Shown: piece after piece, positions 17,295 through 26,281 of the stretch
How the letters are laid out: every line of letters begins with the position of its first letter
Position numbering within the stretch: position 1 is the first letter of the stretch
Source of the DNA: a virus
Reading direction: 5' to 3' (one strand)
Length of the DNA stretch: 64,000 nucleotides
IMG/VR virus record: IMGVR_UViG_3300031787_008607
Span: 1 to 64,000 of that record
Made by a program: the position numbers and the translations under genes
Notes under the pieces: model-generated
Database searches by the model: none
What the model was told of the DNA's origin: nothing
The model's input: the letters and a program-made list of their open reading frames with translations, nothing else

Positions 17295-17674
17295 TTTCAT
17301 TTATTATTATCTTCATCCATTGGATTGCCGACTTTGTATTACAAACTGACTGGCAAGCCCAAAACAAAAGTAAGAACAACTTTGCGTTATTAAGTCATAC
17401 GTCAAACTATTCAATGGTGTGGTTGTTACCTATGTGTTTTGTCTTTGGTATGATGAAAGAAGGTGCGACAACTGAATGGATTGTTTGGTCTACATTATAC
17501 TTTTGTATGATTACTCTTATTACTCATACTATTACTGATTACTTTACTAGTCGTTTAAATAGTAAGTTGTGGGCGGGAGGTAAAGTTCATTACTTTTTTG
17601 TCAGTGTTGGTTTTGACCAAGTGTTACATTACGGTCAGTTATTTTTAACGTATCATTATTTGTTTAATCGTTAA
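17288..17674 (+). CDS. DUF3307 membrane protein
   Basis: 128 aa. Starts with HWIADFVLQTDWQAQNKSKN and ends HYFFVSVGFDQVLHYGQL, the two conserved blocks of DUF3307 proteins. About four membrane helices. The function of the family is unknown; members occur in Bacteroidota and their phages. Confidence 0.75.
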   Translation: MLISFIIIFIHWIADFVLQTDWQAQNKSKNNFALLSHTSNYSMVWLLPMCFVFGMMKEGATTEWIVWSTLYFCMITLITHTITDYFTSRLNSKLWAGGKVHYFFVSVGFDQVLHYGQLFLTYHYLFNR

Positions 17675-17682
17675 TTGTTTTG

Positions 17683-17690
17683 TATCTTTG
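17683..17690 (+). promoter_or_regulatory. TATCTTTG -7-type element
   Basis: TAnnTTTG element 4 nt before the RNA ligase ATG. Confidence 0.5.
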
Positions 17691-17694
17691 TTAA

Positions 17695-18756
17695 ATGAAC
17701 GAAGTGCTAAACAAATATTTTGAGGAAGGGTTGGTGTATAAACAAGTACATCCGACTCTTCCTTTGACTATATGGAACTACACTGAAAAGGTTCAGTACG
17801 AAGGTTTATGGGATGATGTTACTTTACAAACTCGTGGGTTAGTTACTGATGATAAAGGTAATGTTGTTGCCCGTCCATTTAAAAAGTTCTTCAACATAGA
17901 AGAAGAAAGACATACTCCGACTTCTGAGTTTGATGTCTACGAAAAGATGGATGGTTCACTTGGAATATTGTTCAACTATGAGGGACAATGGGTATTGGCC
18001 ACTCGTGGTTCCTTTGCTTCTGACCAATCATTAAAAGGTTTCTTCATGTTACAAAAATATGACTTCAAGAAACTTCACAAAGATTACACTTACCTGTTTG
18101 AAATAATATATGATGATAACCGTATAGTTGTTAAGTATGACTATGAGGACTTGGTATTACTTGGTATGATAAATACTGAAACTGGGTATGAGGTTGATTT
18201 GTATGGTGATGGAGTTGATGTTAGATTTAAGAACATGGTTAACAATCTTGGTTTCAAAGTTGTTAAAAAATACGATGGAATTCGGGATTATACCGAATTG
18301 AAGGATAAAGTTGAACAAAACGCTGAAGGATTTGTTGTTCGTTTTTCTAACGGAGATAGAATGAAAGTTAAGGGTGTGGAGTATCTTCGTCTTCATAAAC
18401 TCATGACTAATGTGTCTACCACTTCTGTTTGGGAAATGTTGAGTGAGGACAAAGATGTGTTGGAGATATTGAAGGATGTCCCTGACGAATTCTATAAGAA
18501 GATAAAGATGTATGTTCAGGAGTTAAGGTATAACCACTATCAGTTTGGAGAACGTGCTGGTAAGATATATCAGTATTTCAGATATGGTAAGTATGGGGAC
18601 AGAGACCCTGAACCATCAAAGAAAGAGTTTGCTTTACACTTACAAGAATGTGATACTCACCCAAAGATAAAGGCGTTATGTTTTATGATGTGGGATGGAA
18701 AGAGTACTGATAAAGTAATATGGAATTATTTAAAACCCGAATATAAAAAGTTATGA
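17695..18756 (+). CDS. T4 Rnl1-like RNA ligase
   Basis: 353 aa. Nucleotidyltransferase motif I is YEKMDGSLG with the AMP-accepting Lys84; TRGS follows, then LFEIIY (motif IIIa-like), EGFVVRF (motif IV) and MKVKG (motif V). ATP-dependent joining of RNA 5'-phosphate and 3'-OH ends. In T4, Rnl1 with polynucleotide kinase repairs tRNAs cut by host anticodon nucleases. It overlaps the next gene by 4 nt and has its own host-like promoter element. Confidence 0.9.
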   Translation: MNEVLNKYFEEGLVYKQVHPTLPLTIWNYTEKVQYEGLWDDVTLQTRGLVTDDKGNVVARPFKKFFNIEEERHTPTSEFDVYEKMDGSLGILFNYEGQWVLATRGSFASDQSLKGFFMLQKYDFKKLHKDYTYLFEIIYDDNRIVVKYDYEDLVLLGMINTETGYEVDLYGDGVDVRFKNMVNNLGFKVVKKYDGIRDYTELKDKVEQNAEGFVVRFSNGDRMKVKGVEYLRLHKLMTNVSTTSVWEMLSEDKDVLEILKDVPDEFYKKIKMYVQELRYNHYQFGERAGKIYQYFRYGKYGDRDPEPSKKEFALHLQECDTHPKIKALCFMMWDGKSTDKVIWNYLKPEYKKL

Positions 18757-18953
18757 AAAAAGAAACATTTGGACAAATAGACCAAACCAATCCTGTTACA
18801 AAAGGTAGTACCGCTTTGGTATATAAAGAAGAAACACTTGAAGATGCTGCACAATCTTACGCTGTAAATCAAAGAAATAGAACTTCTCATTATATGGGGT
18901 TTATTCAAGGTGCTAAATGGATGGAAAGACAAATGAAAAATAAAACTAAATAA
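18753..18953 (+). CDS. unknown protein, 66 aa
   Basis: Overlaps the ligase stop (ATGA). Polar, with a C-terminal YMGFIQGAKWMERQMK helix. No family recognised. Confidence 0.55.
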   Translation: MKKETFGQIDQTNPVTKGSTALVYKEETLEDAAQSYAVNQRNRTSHYMGFIQGAKWMERQMKNKTK

Positions 18954-18957
18954 AACT

Positions 18958-19236
18958 ATGAAAAACATCTTAACATCAGTTTGGACACTTGGAGCTGTGT
19001 TCATTGGAATTGTAATATCGTTAATTGTAATTGCGTCTTATGATAAACAAAATGGTTATCATTATACAGAGGCTCATTACGTTATAAAGGTTGAAAGACA
19101 CCGACCACAGAATGTTCATGAAGAGATGAACTTGTATTATAACATCACACTTGAAAATGGTGTGGAGATGAAGTCGTTGAGACAGGTATCTGTTGGTGAT
19201 ACTATCTATTTTGATATGTATAAAGTTGGAAAGTAA
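18958..19236 (+). CDS. single-pass membrane protein, 92 aa
   Basis: One N-terminal membrane helix (about 8-28), then a ~60-residue beta-rich domain probably on the periplasmic side. A similar layout is seen in the gene at 21808. Function unknown. Confidence 0.55.
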   Translation: MKNILTSVWTLGAVFIGIVISLIVIASYDKQNGYHYTEAHYVIKVERHRPQNVHEEMNLYYNITLENGVEMKSLRQVSVGDTIYFDMYKVGK

Positions 19237-19248
19237 GTAATTTATTCG

Positions 19249-19256
19249 TATATTTG
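19249..19256 (+). promoter_or_regulatory. TATATTTG -7-type element
   Basis: Perfect TAnnTTTG, 4 nt before the ATG at 19261. Confidence 0.5.
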
Positions 19257-19260
19257 TTAA

Positions 19261-19941
19261 ATGTTGAAAGTAACCTTAATATCTGACACGCACACTAAAG
19301 AACGAAATGTTCTTGTGAATGGTGGTGACTTGATTTTACATAGCGGTGACGTTATGAACTCAGGTTATAATTGGGAAGATTTGTATGACTTCTTAAATTG
19401 GTTCAGTGAACTACCATATAAGATGAAGGTATTCATTCCTGGTAATCACGACAGATACATTGAGGACAAACCATTTGACGCTTGGAAGATGATTCGTGAG
19501 TTTAACGACAAAGGTGTTGTTTGTTTGATTGATGACTTCGTTGAGTTTGAGGGATTGAAAATCTATGGTAGTCCTTGGCAACCTGAGTTCTACAATTGGG
19601 CATTCAACCTACCACGTAATGGTAAGGAGTTGGAAGAGAAGTGGGCAAACATTCCTGACGATACCGACATCTTGTTAACACACGGACCAGCTTGGGGTAT
19701 CTTGGATACCGTAGTCAATCGTCGTGACGTTAATCTTGGATGTGAGATGTTGGCAAAACGATTGGAGACATTACACCCACTAATCCATAGTTGCGGTCAC
19801 ATCCACACAGGTTATGGGTATGTTGAAAAGAACGGAACACACTTCTTCAACGCATCTATCTTGGATGAGCGTTACAGTCACAACCAAAAACCTTTTGATA
19901 TCACCATTGATGTTGAAAATAAAAAAATAGAAATACTATGA
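19261..19941 (+). CDS. metallophosphoesterase, MPPED-like
   Basis: 226 aa. Motifs are SDTHTKE, LHSGDVM, IPGNHDRY, LLTHGPAWG and SCGHIHTG. The HGP-AWG block is typical of the MPPED/239FB group of calcineurin-like phosphodiesterases, some of which act on cyclic nucleotides. It is the second phosphoesterase in this operon and is not a close copy of the one at 14755. Confidence 0.9.
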   Translation: MLKVTLISDTHTKERNVLVNGGDLILHSGDVMNSGYNWEDLYDFLNWFSELPYKMKVFIPGNHDRYIEDKPFDAWKMIREFNDKGVVCLIDDFVEFEGLKIYGSPWQPEFYNWAFNLPRNGKELEEKWANIPDDTDILLTHGPAWGILDTVVNRRDVNLGCEMLAKRLETLHPLIHSCGHIHTGYGYVEKNGTHFFNASILDERYSHNQKPFDITIDVENKKIEIL

Positions 19942-20669
19942 TTGAAAAATTAGTTAAAAACAGAACTCCATATCTCGGCAAGATGATATTGAAGTTTGAG
20001 AAACACCCACACTATTCAAGTAGTATGGACGGTAGATTAAATAAAGTTCACCTTAATTTAGGGTTCACCAAATTGGTAACTAGGTTAATACCAAACCAGG
20101 TTATGGAAGGTTACTCAAATATTGACCCCAAGAAGATTGAACTGATTAACAAATACACTGGTGGTGTTATTGGAACTCACAAGTGGGGTGATAATGATAA
20201 TGATGAATTTGTTTTGGAGGATTCCTTCTTAACCAAAGATGGTAAATATATTGGTAACATTGATACCGCTTGGTGGTATTTTCAAAACGCGATGACTGTT
20301 TGTGAAGAATACCCACAAGGAGTTGCTATTGTTTGGAATACTACAAAATGTAATACGTTGGCTAGTGCACAAACGATTAAAGGTTATCGTGGATACTCTC
20401 ATCGTGGAGGTGCAACTTTTAAGATTGGTGACCGATTGTTTGATGAAGAATATAATCCAGTTGTTGAAGATTATGATGAGAACGAATTTAAAAAGTGGTG
20501 GAAAGAATACACCAAGTCATATAAAAACGGTGACGACTTTGACAAAAAATGGATTTATGGTGATGGAATCAAATCGGTAATACCATTCAACAAGAGAGGT
20601 AAAAACATAATTGAAAATTTGGAAGACGCAAGAACTGCGGCAATTAACATGTCAAAATATCTATCATAA
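19938..20669 (+). CDS. unknown protein, 243 aa
   Basis: Overlaps the phosphoesterase by 4 nt. It has a conserved-looking core (YTGGVIGTHKWG, TAWWYFQNAMT) and many Trp/Tyr residues, with no signal peptide. No family recognised. Confidence 0.6.
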   Translation: MIEKLVKNRTPYLGKMILKFEKHPHYSSSMDGRLNKVHLNLGFTKLVTRLIPNQVMEGYSNIDPKKIELINKYTGGVIGTHKWGDNDNDEFVLEDSFLTKDGKYIGNIDTAWWYFQNAMTVCEEYPQGVAIVWNTTKCNTLASAQTIKGYRGYSHRGGATFKIGDRLFDEEYNPVVEDYDENEFKKWWKEYTKSYKNGDDFDKKWIYGDGIKSVIPFNKRGKNIIENLEDARTAAINMSKYLS

Positions 20670-20869
20670 TGACAGGTAAAGTATATAAAACAACAAAAGG
20701 TTGGTTCGTTGAAACTAAAAACAATGAAATCATACCAGTACATCCAAAGAGTGAATTGGATGAAATGAATAGTGGTAATAAAGTTAACTTTGATATTGTT
20801 GAAGAGGACAATGGAGGAATTGGTTATACCGAAACATATGAACTAATTAAATACGCAAAAATACTATGA
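20669..20869 (+). CDS. unknown protein, 66 aa
   Basis: Shares one base with the previous stop and overlaps the next start by 4 nt. MTGKVYKTTKGWFVETKN begins a small beta-rich protein. No function can be assigned. Confidence 0.55.
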   Translation: MTGKVYKTTKGWFVETKNNEIIPVHPKSELDEMNSGNKVNFDIVEEDNGGIGYTETYELIKYAKIL

Positions 20870-21027
20870 AGATAATACCATTTTTTGATATGACTTGGAG
20901 TGAAGACTTTAAACAGGTTGGATTAATCCCGACAATCTTCGTAACTAAAAGCTACGGAAATAGATATAACTTGTGTATAAACTTTTTATGTTTTGATTTT
21001 GGACTATGGGTGATAAAAAGAAAATGA
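20866..21027 (+). CDS. unknown protein, 53 aa
   Basis: A short frame starting MKIIPFFDMTWSEDF, linked by ATGA overlaps to both neighbours, which supports it as a real gene of the operon. Hydrophobic and aromatic, with a basic end (IKRK). Confidence 0.5.
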   Translation: MKIIPFFDMTWSEDFKQVGLIPTIFVTKSYGNRYNLCINFLCFDFGLWVIKRK

Positions 21028-21173
21028 CACAACAAGAAATCATTTCAAGGATTATTGTATTAGAATCAATTGTAACAGATGCGGTGTCCAAAGGACACAA
21101 AGCTCATACACACGATGAATTTCAACCATACAGGGAAGAACTTAAAGTATTAAGAAAAAAATTAATTTTATGA
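21024..21173 (+). CDS. unknown helical protein, 49 aa
   Basis: Reads MTQQEIISRIIVLESIVTDA..., an amphipathic coil. Overlapping starts and stops (ATGA) with both neighbours support translation. Confidence 0.5.
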   Translation: MTQQEIISRIIVLESIVTDAVSKGHKAHTHDEFQPYREELKVLRKKLIL

Positions 21174-21445
21174 GTAAAGTAAGAGTTATTGAAGATTTAA
21201 GTAAATATGAAGATTACCTTACCGTTGGTAAACTTAAAAAGTTTTTAGAGGAACACTCCGAACTACCTGATGATGCTTTGGTTCTAACACAACGAGTGGA
21301 AGACAAGTACTATGAGGAAAATGGTTGGGGTGTTGTATTAAAAGGAAGTGTTTGGTATGAGACGGAACAAGAACAATACCATCCGGCTTGGTGTTGTGTA
21401 AAATATAAGGATGACGATAATCTTTATTTGGATTTACATTATTGA
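21170..21445 (+). CDS. unknown protein, 91 aa
   Basis: Contains TVGKLKKFLEEHSELPDDAL, a motif common in small phage and bacterial proteins that begin with a helix-turn-helix-like pair; the C-terminus is aromatic and acidic. No named function. Confidence 0.55.
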   Translation: MSKVRVIEDLSKYEDYLTVGKLKKFLEEHSELPDDALVLTQRVEDKYYEENGWGVVLKGSVWYETEQEQYHPAWCCVKYKDDDNLYLDLHY

Positions 21446-21446
21446 T

Positions 21447-21788
21447 ATGAAAAAGATTAACGGAGAAGTATTATCAGAGCACCCATTTCCAGGTTCTGAG
21501 TTTGTTCAGGATATAATTTATTATGATGGGCCAATCCTATCATTGTATAAGTTTGAAGATAGATTGTTCTTGTGGTATTGGATGGACACCAATGAAATTA
21601 TGAACCGATGGGGTGTTATTGAAACCACAATGGATAGATTACAAACATGGAAAGAGAAAGATTATGTTTGGGAATTTGTTGAAGATTGTGTTTTGAATAA
21701 TGAAGTTTATTTCATAAATTTGGACACTAAAAAGAAGTTTGTTGTTGGGTGGAAGTGTGATGTTAAAGAGTTAGTTAACTACGATTAA
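21447..21788 (+). CDS. unknown protein, 113 aa
   Basis: The ATG at 21447 (MKKINGEV), just after the previous stop, is preferred over an in-frame start 36 nt upstream. Trp-rich acidic protein, no signal peptide, no known family. Confidence 0.55.
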   Translation: MKKINGEVLSEHPFPGSEFVQDIIYYDGPILSLYKFEDRLFLWYWMDTNEIMNRWGVIETTMDRLQTWKEKDYVWEFVEDCVLNNEVYFINLDTKKKFVVGWKCDVKELVNYD

Positions 21789-21807
21789 TAATTAAATAAA
21801 TAAATAT

Positions 21808-22206
21808 ATGTTAAAAAAATCAGTTATTTTACCAGTCCTTGCGTCTGTTGTTCTTGTGTTATTCTTAGCGTCATTTGGATTTATGATATCCAAGATGTTG
21901 TATCAAGAAACCCCTGTTAGTAAAGAAACACCTCAGTTTGAAGCACCATCTTGTGAAGATGAATGTGATGAAGATGAGGACAAAATTGAATTTCAAACAT
22001 TGGATACCTGTTTGAGTAGTGAAGAGATGTATCCAGCGGTAGTCGTTGATATTCAAATTGACGAGTATTATGGTAAAGGAAAATACTATGCGGTTACTAC
22101 ACAAAATGGTATTCTTTATTATACTAAAAAGAAACCAAAAATTGGTGATACTGCTATGTTCGTGGATGATAACCACAACATCATCAATTGTGATATGAAT
22201 AAATAA
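21808..22206 (+). CDS. single-pass membrane protein, 132 aa
   Basis: One N-terminal membrane helix (about 6-30), then an acidic Cys-containing linker (CEDECDEDEDK) and a small beta domain. Four Cys outside the membrane could form disulfides. Function unknown. Confidence 0.6.
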   Translation: MLKKSVILPVLASVVLVLFLASFGFMISKMLYQETPVSKETPQFEAPSCEDECDEDEDKIEFQTLDTCLSSEEMYPAVVVDIQIDEYYGKGKYYAVTTQNGILYYTKKKPKIGDTAMFVDDNHNIINCDMNK

Positions 22207-22214
22207 TAAGGATT

Positions 22215-22421
22215 ATGGATAATTGTTTTGAGGTTAAGAAAATTGCTTACGAAATTACAACGGCTCTAAAATATTTTGAAAAAGAAAGAACTGGATTTGA
22301 AAGTTGTAGTTTAACGGTTCTACCTGAGGTGGAACAATCAAATGATGAAATAATAATCCCTGTTATTACAAAAAATAATAAACAAATAAAAATATCTATA
22401 TCAGTAAATGAAACTGTTTGA
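22215..22421 (+). CDS. unknown protein, 68 aa
   Basis: Small soluble alpha/beta protein; its end overlaps the next start by 14 nt. No family recognised. Confidence 0.5.
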   Translation: MDNCFEVKKIAYEITTALKYFEKERTGFESCSLTVLPEVEQSNDEIIIPVITKNNKQIKISISVNETV

Positions 22422-22728
22422 TGTAAAATTAGGAAAATGTATTGTGGGGTTTTATTATAAAACTCTATGGACGGATAATACTTTGAAACAAAGTAATTAT
22501 CGTCATGTTGGTGTCTTTACCTCAAGACACTTGGCTTATGTGTGGTATAAAGATGAAAAGACTGGCGAGAAGAAACGAGAGTCAACCTATAACTTTGGTT
22601 TGGACTTGGTTGTGGCTCGTCTTTGGATTTCATTTAACTTCAACAAGAAGAAAGTCAGTAAACCAAAAGAAGACAAACGAAAATTCGTTGAACCACTTTC
22701 AACTGAAGAAGTTGTTTGGGAACAATGA
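22408..22728 (+). CDS. unknown protein, 106 aa
   Basis: Basic, with aromatic strands in the first half and a Lys-rich second half. It overlaps both neighbours, as usual in this operon. No assignment. Confidence 0.5.
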   Translation: MKLFDVKLGKCIVGFYYKTLWTDNTLKQSNYRHVGVFTSRHLAYVWYKDEKTGEKKRESTYNFGLDLVVARLWISFNFNKKKVSKPKEDKRKFVEPLSTEEVVWEQ

Positions 22729-22952
22729 AAAAGTATATCCATGTCAATCAACACAAGATAAGGTCCAACAAGAAGAATAACGAGTTAGAACCTGTTATAA
22801 CCATTAAAGAAGGTAGGAAGAATACCTACTGTTCTGAAGTGGAAATCTTGGGACCTAGTCGTGTTGTGTATGGTGGTAATGAAAAGACATTGTTGTCCTG
22901 TGGGGCACGTGTGATAATTGAAACTGAATCGGAGATTAAGATTATAAGATGA
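22725..22952 (+). CDS. unknown protein, 75 aa
   Basis: Starts MKKYIHVNQHKIRSNKKN at the ATGA overlap. Small beta-rich protein ending in an ATGA overlap with the HAD gene. Confidence 0.5.
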   Translation: MKKYIHVNQHKIRSNKKNNELEPVITIKEGRKNTYCSEVEILGPSRVVYGGNEKTLLSCGARVIIETESEIKIIR

Positions 22953-23311
22953 ATAGAGTTTTTTTAATTGATATTGACGGGACAATATGTGATGATATAA
23001 AAAATGAGGAGTCACATTTATATCCTACGGCAAAGTGTTATCCTGATGCATTAAGGATAATCAATAAGTGGTATGATGAAGGAAACGTCATAACATTTTT
23101 CACCGCACGTGAGAGTAAAGATAGACATGTTACTGAAACTTGGTTGGGTGATAATGGATTTAAATATCACGGATTGGTTATGGATAAACCAAGAATCAAA
23201 GATGGACAGGAATATATTTGGATTGACAATCGTAAGGTAAGAGCGGTTACTTATTTGGGTAACTGGACGGAACTAAAAGAAATTGAAACTAAAATACAAG
23301 TTTTTGAATAA
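22949..23311 (+). CDS. small HAD-fold phosphatase
   Basis: 120 aa. Motif I DIDGTICDD, motif II FFTARES and a late Asp in IDNRKV give the HAD signature in a minimal, cap-less form. Similar short proteins are often labelled phosphoheptose isomerase or LNS2-like. The substrate is probably a small phosphate ester; unproven. Confidence 0.75.
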   Translation: MNRVFLIDIDGTICDDIKNEESHLYPTAKCYPDALRIINKWYDEGNVITFFTARESKDRHVTETWLGDNGFKYHGLVMDKPRIKDGQEYIWIDNRKVRAVTYLGNWTELKEIETKIQVFE

Positions 23312-23312
23312 T

Positions 23313-23666
23313 ATGGCAACACTTGAATCACAGTATTGGAAGTTTTTGGAGGACAACCCTGGCTCAACTCTTACCTTTGAAGAGTGGAATGTTGAATTGG
23401 TTAAACGAATTAAAATGGGTTTTGAAAACAGGAAAAATAATTTAGATGAACAACTTGAAGAGTTTGAAATGGTTCGTTATAGAATGGAAGCTGAAGGTTT
23501 CCATTATTGTTTCAAACATTATTCATCATTCAAAGAAGTTCAGGATGAAAAGTTCCACGAATTGAGAAGAAAGTATTTGGAGATATCTCACGAGCTTGAG
23601 GAGTATATCCATTCAAAGATTAACGAATTAAGAAATGAAATTGATGGATTGGAAGACATCATTTAA
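23313..23666 (+). CDS. coiled-coil protein, 117 aa
   Basis: ATG 23313 (MATLESQYWKF) follows the HAD stop by one base. Long charged helices through the whole protein; no catalytic motif. Unknown. Confidence 0.55.
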   Translation: MATLESQYWKFLEDNPGSTLTFEEWNVELVKRIKMGFENRKNNLDEQLEEFEMVRYRMEAEGFHYCFKHYSSFKEVQDEKFHELRRKYLEISHELEEYIHSKINELRNEIDGLEDII

Positions 23667-23681
23667 ATAAGGAAAAATAAT

Positions 23682-23999
23682 ATGAAATTAGGAGAATTTA
23701 TTAAGAACTTTAGTCATAACAACATCATTAGGTTACATTACAAGGAACCTGGTGGTCGTGGACTTGTATTGAGAGATTGGAACGATGTTTCAATGGACCA
23801 CGAAATACTAAAAGGTAAAGGTAAGAATAGGCATTACATCAATAATGAAGTGGTAGGTCTTGCATCAATAAACCTTAAATCTGAGTTAGGACATCATTAT
23901 CCTGAGGCAATCAATATTGTAATTGAACCATTGGAAAATCAACCTTATATTGAGGAAACTCCTGACGATACTGAATTTAATACTGAAAGTTATGAATAA
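23682..23999 (+). CDS. unknown protein, 105 aa
   Basis: Begins MKLGEFIKNFSHNNIIRLHY, a pattern common to small phage proteins of unknown role; acidic C-terminus. The stop overlaps the next gene. Confidence 0.55.
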   Translation: MKLGEFIKNFSHNNIIRLHYKEPGGRGLVLRDWNDVSMDHEILKGKGKNRHYINNEVVGLASINLKSELGHHYPEAINIVIEPLENQPYIEETPDDTEFNTESYE

Positions 24000-24282
24000 C
24001 GAAATTGAAATAAACCCAGTACCCGAAGTGGTTGCTGACACAAGACGACTTTGTGAAATACGATTTGATTGTATGGTAACAATGCATGATGCTGCGTTTA
24101 GAAAGTATAAGGGAGTATTAGGACATGAACAACAATCCAAAACACCCCAATGGTTTAAGTCCAACACTACACTCACATTAGAGTTTATTAAAGACGCTGA
24201 ACCTCAACTTATAGGTGAACACATCAAACAAATGTTTCATCAATTAGAACAAACAATAGAACAATATGAACAACCTAGATAA
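23992..24282 (+). CDS. unknown protein, 96 aa
   Basis: The ATG at 23992 lies inside the end of the upstream gene and is preferred to a longer in-frame start. It overlaps thyA by 17 nt. Mostly helical; no family. Confidence 0.5.
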   Translation: MNNEIEINPVPEVVADTRRLCEIRFDCMVTMHDAAFRKYKGVLGHEQQSKTPQWFKSNTTLTLEFIKDAEPQLIGEHIKQMFHQLEQTIEQYEQPR

Positions 24283-25381
24283 ACAATACCAAACATTACT
24301 CCAAACCATTTTAGATTTTGGGGTGGAGAAGAAAGACCGAACTGGTACAGGAACCAAATCAATTTTTGGTTATACCATTCGTCATAATATGAAAGATGGT
24401 TTTCCACTTCTTACAACCAAGAAGATGGCTTGGAAAACTATGGTAACTGAATTACTGTGGTTTTTAACAGGTGATACCAACATCAAGTACCTTGTTGATA
24501 ACAATTGTCATATTTGGGATGGTGATGCGTATAAGAACTATCTTAAACATACAATAACTGGTGTAGAAAATGGTTTAGATAGAATTAAAGGACATTTAGA
24601 TAATTGTTTGGTTGAATTTGAAGGTTCCTACGAACACTTTACAAATCCATCATTTGCATATGGTTTTAGACCACACACACAAGAAGAATTCATCAACAAA
24701 ATCAAAACAGATGATGCGTTTGCTAAACAATGGGGTGAATTAGGTCCTGTGTATGGTAAGCAATGGAGAAGTTGGAAACAATGGCACGTTAAAGATTACG
24801 TAGGTGGAAATATTCAAATTGACCAAATCTCAATTCTAATCAACGACCTTAAAACAAACCCAGACTCAAGACGATTGATGGTCAATGCTTGGAATGTAGG
24901 TGAAATAGACCAAATGGTTCTTCCACCTTGTCATTATGGATTTCAAGTTTATACGAGAGAGTTGAGTTGGGGTGAAAGAAGTGATATTTATTATAAAAAA
25001 TATCCAGTGGGTACTGATGATATTAAGTCTGATGAATATTATGATGAATTACACATCCCTAGTAGAGCAATCTCTTTAATGTGGAATCAACGTTCAGTAG
25101 ACACATTCTTGGGATTACCATTCAATATTGCAAGTTATGGATTGTTATTGACTATGATTGCTGATGAAGTGAATATGGTTCCTGATGAATTGATTGGTAA
25201 CTTGGGTGATACTCACATTTACCTAAATCATATTGAACAAGCAAAAGAACAGATTGGTAGAGAACCATACGACTTACCAAAGGTTAGTGTTAGAGATGGG
25301 ATATTCTGTAGTTCAATCAATGATGTTATTTTGGAGAACTACCAATCACACCCATCAATTAAAGCACCATTAAGTAATTAA
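24266..25381 (+). CDS. thyA: thymidylate synthase
   Basis: 371 aa, dUMP to dTMP with methylenetetrahydrofolate (EC 2.1.1.45). Motifs are KDRTGTGTKSIFG, LLTTKKMAWK, the catalytic Cys in LPPCHYGFQ, and NIASYGLLLTM. It is about 100 residues longer than the ~264-aa bacterial enzyme through insertions near residues 85-160 and 240-265, a feature of many phage and some Bacteroidota forms. Supplies thymidine nucleotides for replication. Confidence 0.96.
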   Translation: MNNLDKQYQTLLQTILDFGVEKKDRTGTGTKSIFGYTIRHNMKDGFPLLTTKKMAWKTMVTELLWFLTGDTNIKYLVDNNCHIWDGDAYKNYLKHTITGVENGLDRIKGHLDNCLVEFEGSYEHFTNPSFAYGFRPHTQEEFINKIKTDDAFAKQWGELGPVYGKQWRSWKQWHVKDYVGGNIQIDQISILINDLKTNPDSRRLMVNAWNVGEIDQMVLPPCHYGFQVYTRELSWGERSDIYYKKYPVGTDDIKSDEYYDELHIPSRAISLMWNQRSVDTFLGLPFNIASYGLLLTMIADEVNMVPDELIGNLGDTHIYLNHIEQAKEQIGREPYDLPKVSVRDGIFCSSINDVILENYQSHPSIKAPLSN

Positions 25382-25384
25382 CCT

Positions 25385-25540
25385 ATGACCGCAACATTAG
25401 AACCTGTAACTCATATTGACACATCAGATGTGTTATATGATACAAAAATGAAACATCTATGTGTTTATCCACAAGGTGTAGAGACCTTTGACGAGGAGTA
25501 TATTAAGAAGAATTGTTTAAAAATAGTAATTACTGAATAA
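25385..25540 (+). CDS. unknown protein, 51 aa
   Basis: Reads MTATLEPVTHIDTSDVLYDT..., between thyA and the 2H gene with 1-3 nt spacing on both sides. Acidic; no family. Confidence 0.5.
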   Translation: MTATLEPVTHIDTSDVLYDTKMKHLCVYPQGVETFDEEYIKKNCLKIVITE

Positions 25541-25541
25541 T

Positions 25542-26084
25542 ATGAAAGAACTAATTAAAAAGATTTTAAAAGAAGAAACAAAGGAAAAGTTTGATTACGG
25601 ATGTGTGATGTTGTATTACGATTTCCCTGAAATGGAAAACATTCATAACATCATTGAACCCAATGACATTTACCACCAAGAAGGTGATAGAAGTTTTGGA
25701 TTGGAAGATGAACCACATACAACATTATTGTTTGGATTACACGATGATGTGACAGATGAAGATGTGTCAAAAGTGTTGAATAAATACAAGTACTCAACTT
25801 GTAAACTATACAATCCGTCTTTATTTGAAAACCCTGATTATGATGTGTTAAAGTTTGATGTTAAGGGTGATAATCTTCATAAGACAAATGCTGATTTAAG
25901 AAGATACCCTCACACCAATTCATTCCCTGATTATCATCCACATACCACAATAGGTTATTTGAAACCTGGTATGGGTAGAAAGTATGTGAATAAACTCAAA
26001 GGTATGAACTATTCATTGTCGCCACAATATGCGGTTTATTCAAAACCAAATGGGGATAAAGTTAGAATGGATATTAATCTTTAA
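25542..26084 (+). CDS. tagged 2H phosphoesterase
   Basis: 180 aa. Two H-x-T motifs (PHTTLLFGL near 64, PHTTIGYLK near 129) define the 2H family (2'-5' RNA ligase/cyclic phosphodiesterase). The first 13 residues MKELIKKILKEET match the class C tag with an L-K-E site. An RNA-end processing enzyme carrying a virion-type tag hints that it could be injected with the DNA (inference). Confidence 0.85.
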   Translation: MKELIKKILKEETKEKFDYGCVMLYYDFPEMENIHNIIEPNDIYHQEGDRSFGLEDEPHTTLLFGLHDDVTDEDVSKVLNKYKYSTCKLYNPSLFENPDYDVLKFDVKGDNLHKTNADLRRYPHTNSFPDYHPHTTIGYLKPGMGRKYVNKLKGMNYSLSPQYAVYSKPNGDKVRMDINL

Positions 26085-26086
26085 TT

Positions 26087-26281
26087 ATGGACAATTTTAC
26101 ACACATATTAAATCGTATTAAAACTCAATTGGATAATGTTAATTACGACAACGGAGATGTCTCGGATGTTGGAAATGAAATTGGTATTGTGTTGGGTGAG
26201 TTTATAACAACTGAAAGTGAATTACAAGATTTTATTACAGGAATAAGACACGGAATGTCATTAACAAATGGAACACACTAA
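26087..26281 (+). CDS. unknown protein, 64 aa
   Basis: Small acidic helical protein, overlapping the next start by 14 nt. No family. Confidence 0.5.
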   Translation: MDNFTHILNRIKTQLDNVNYDNGDVSDVGNEIGIVLGEFITTESELQDFITGIRHGMSLTNGTH

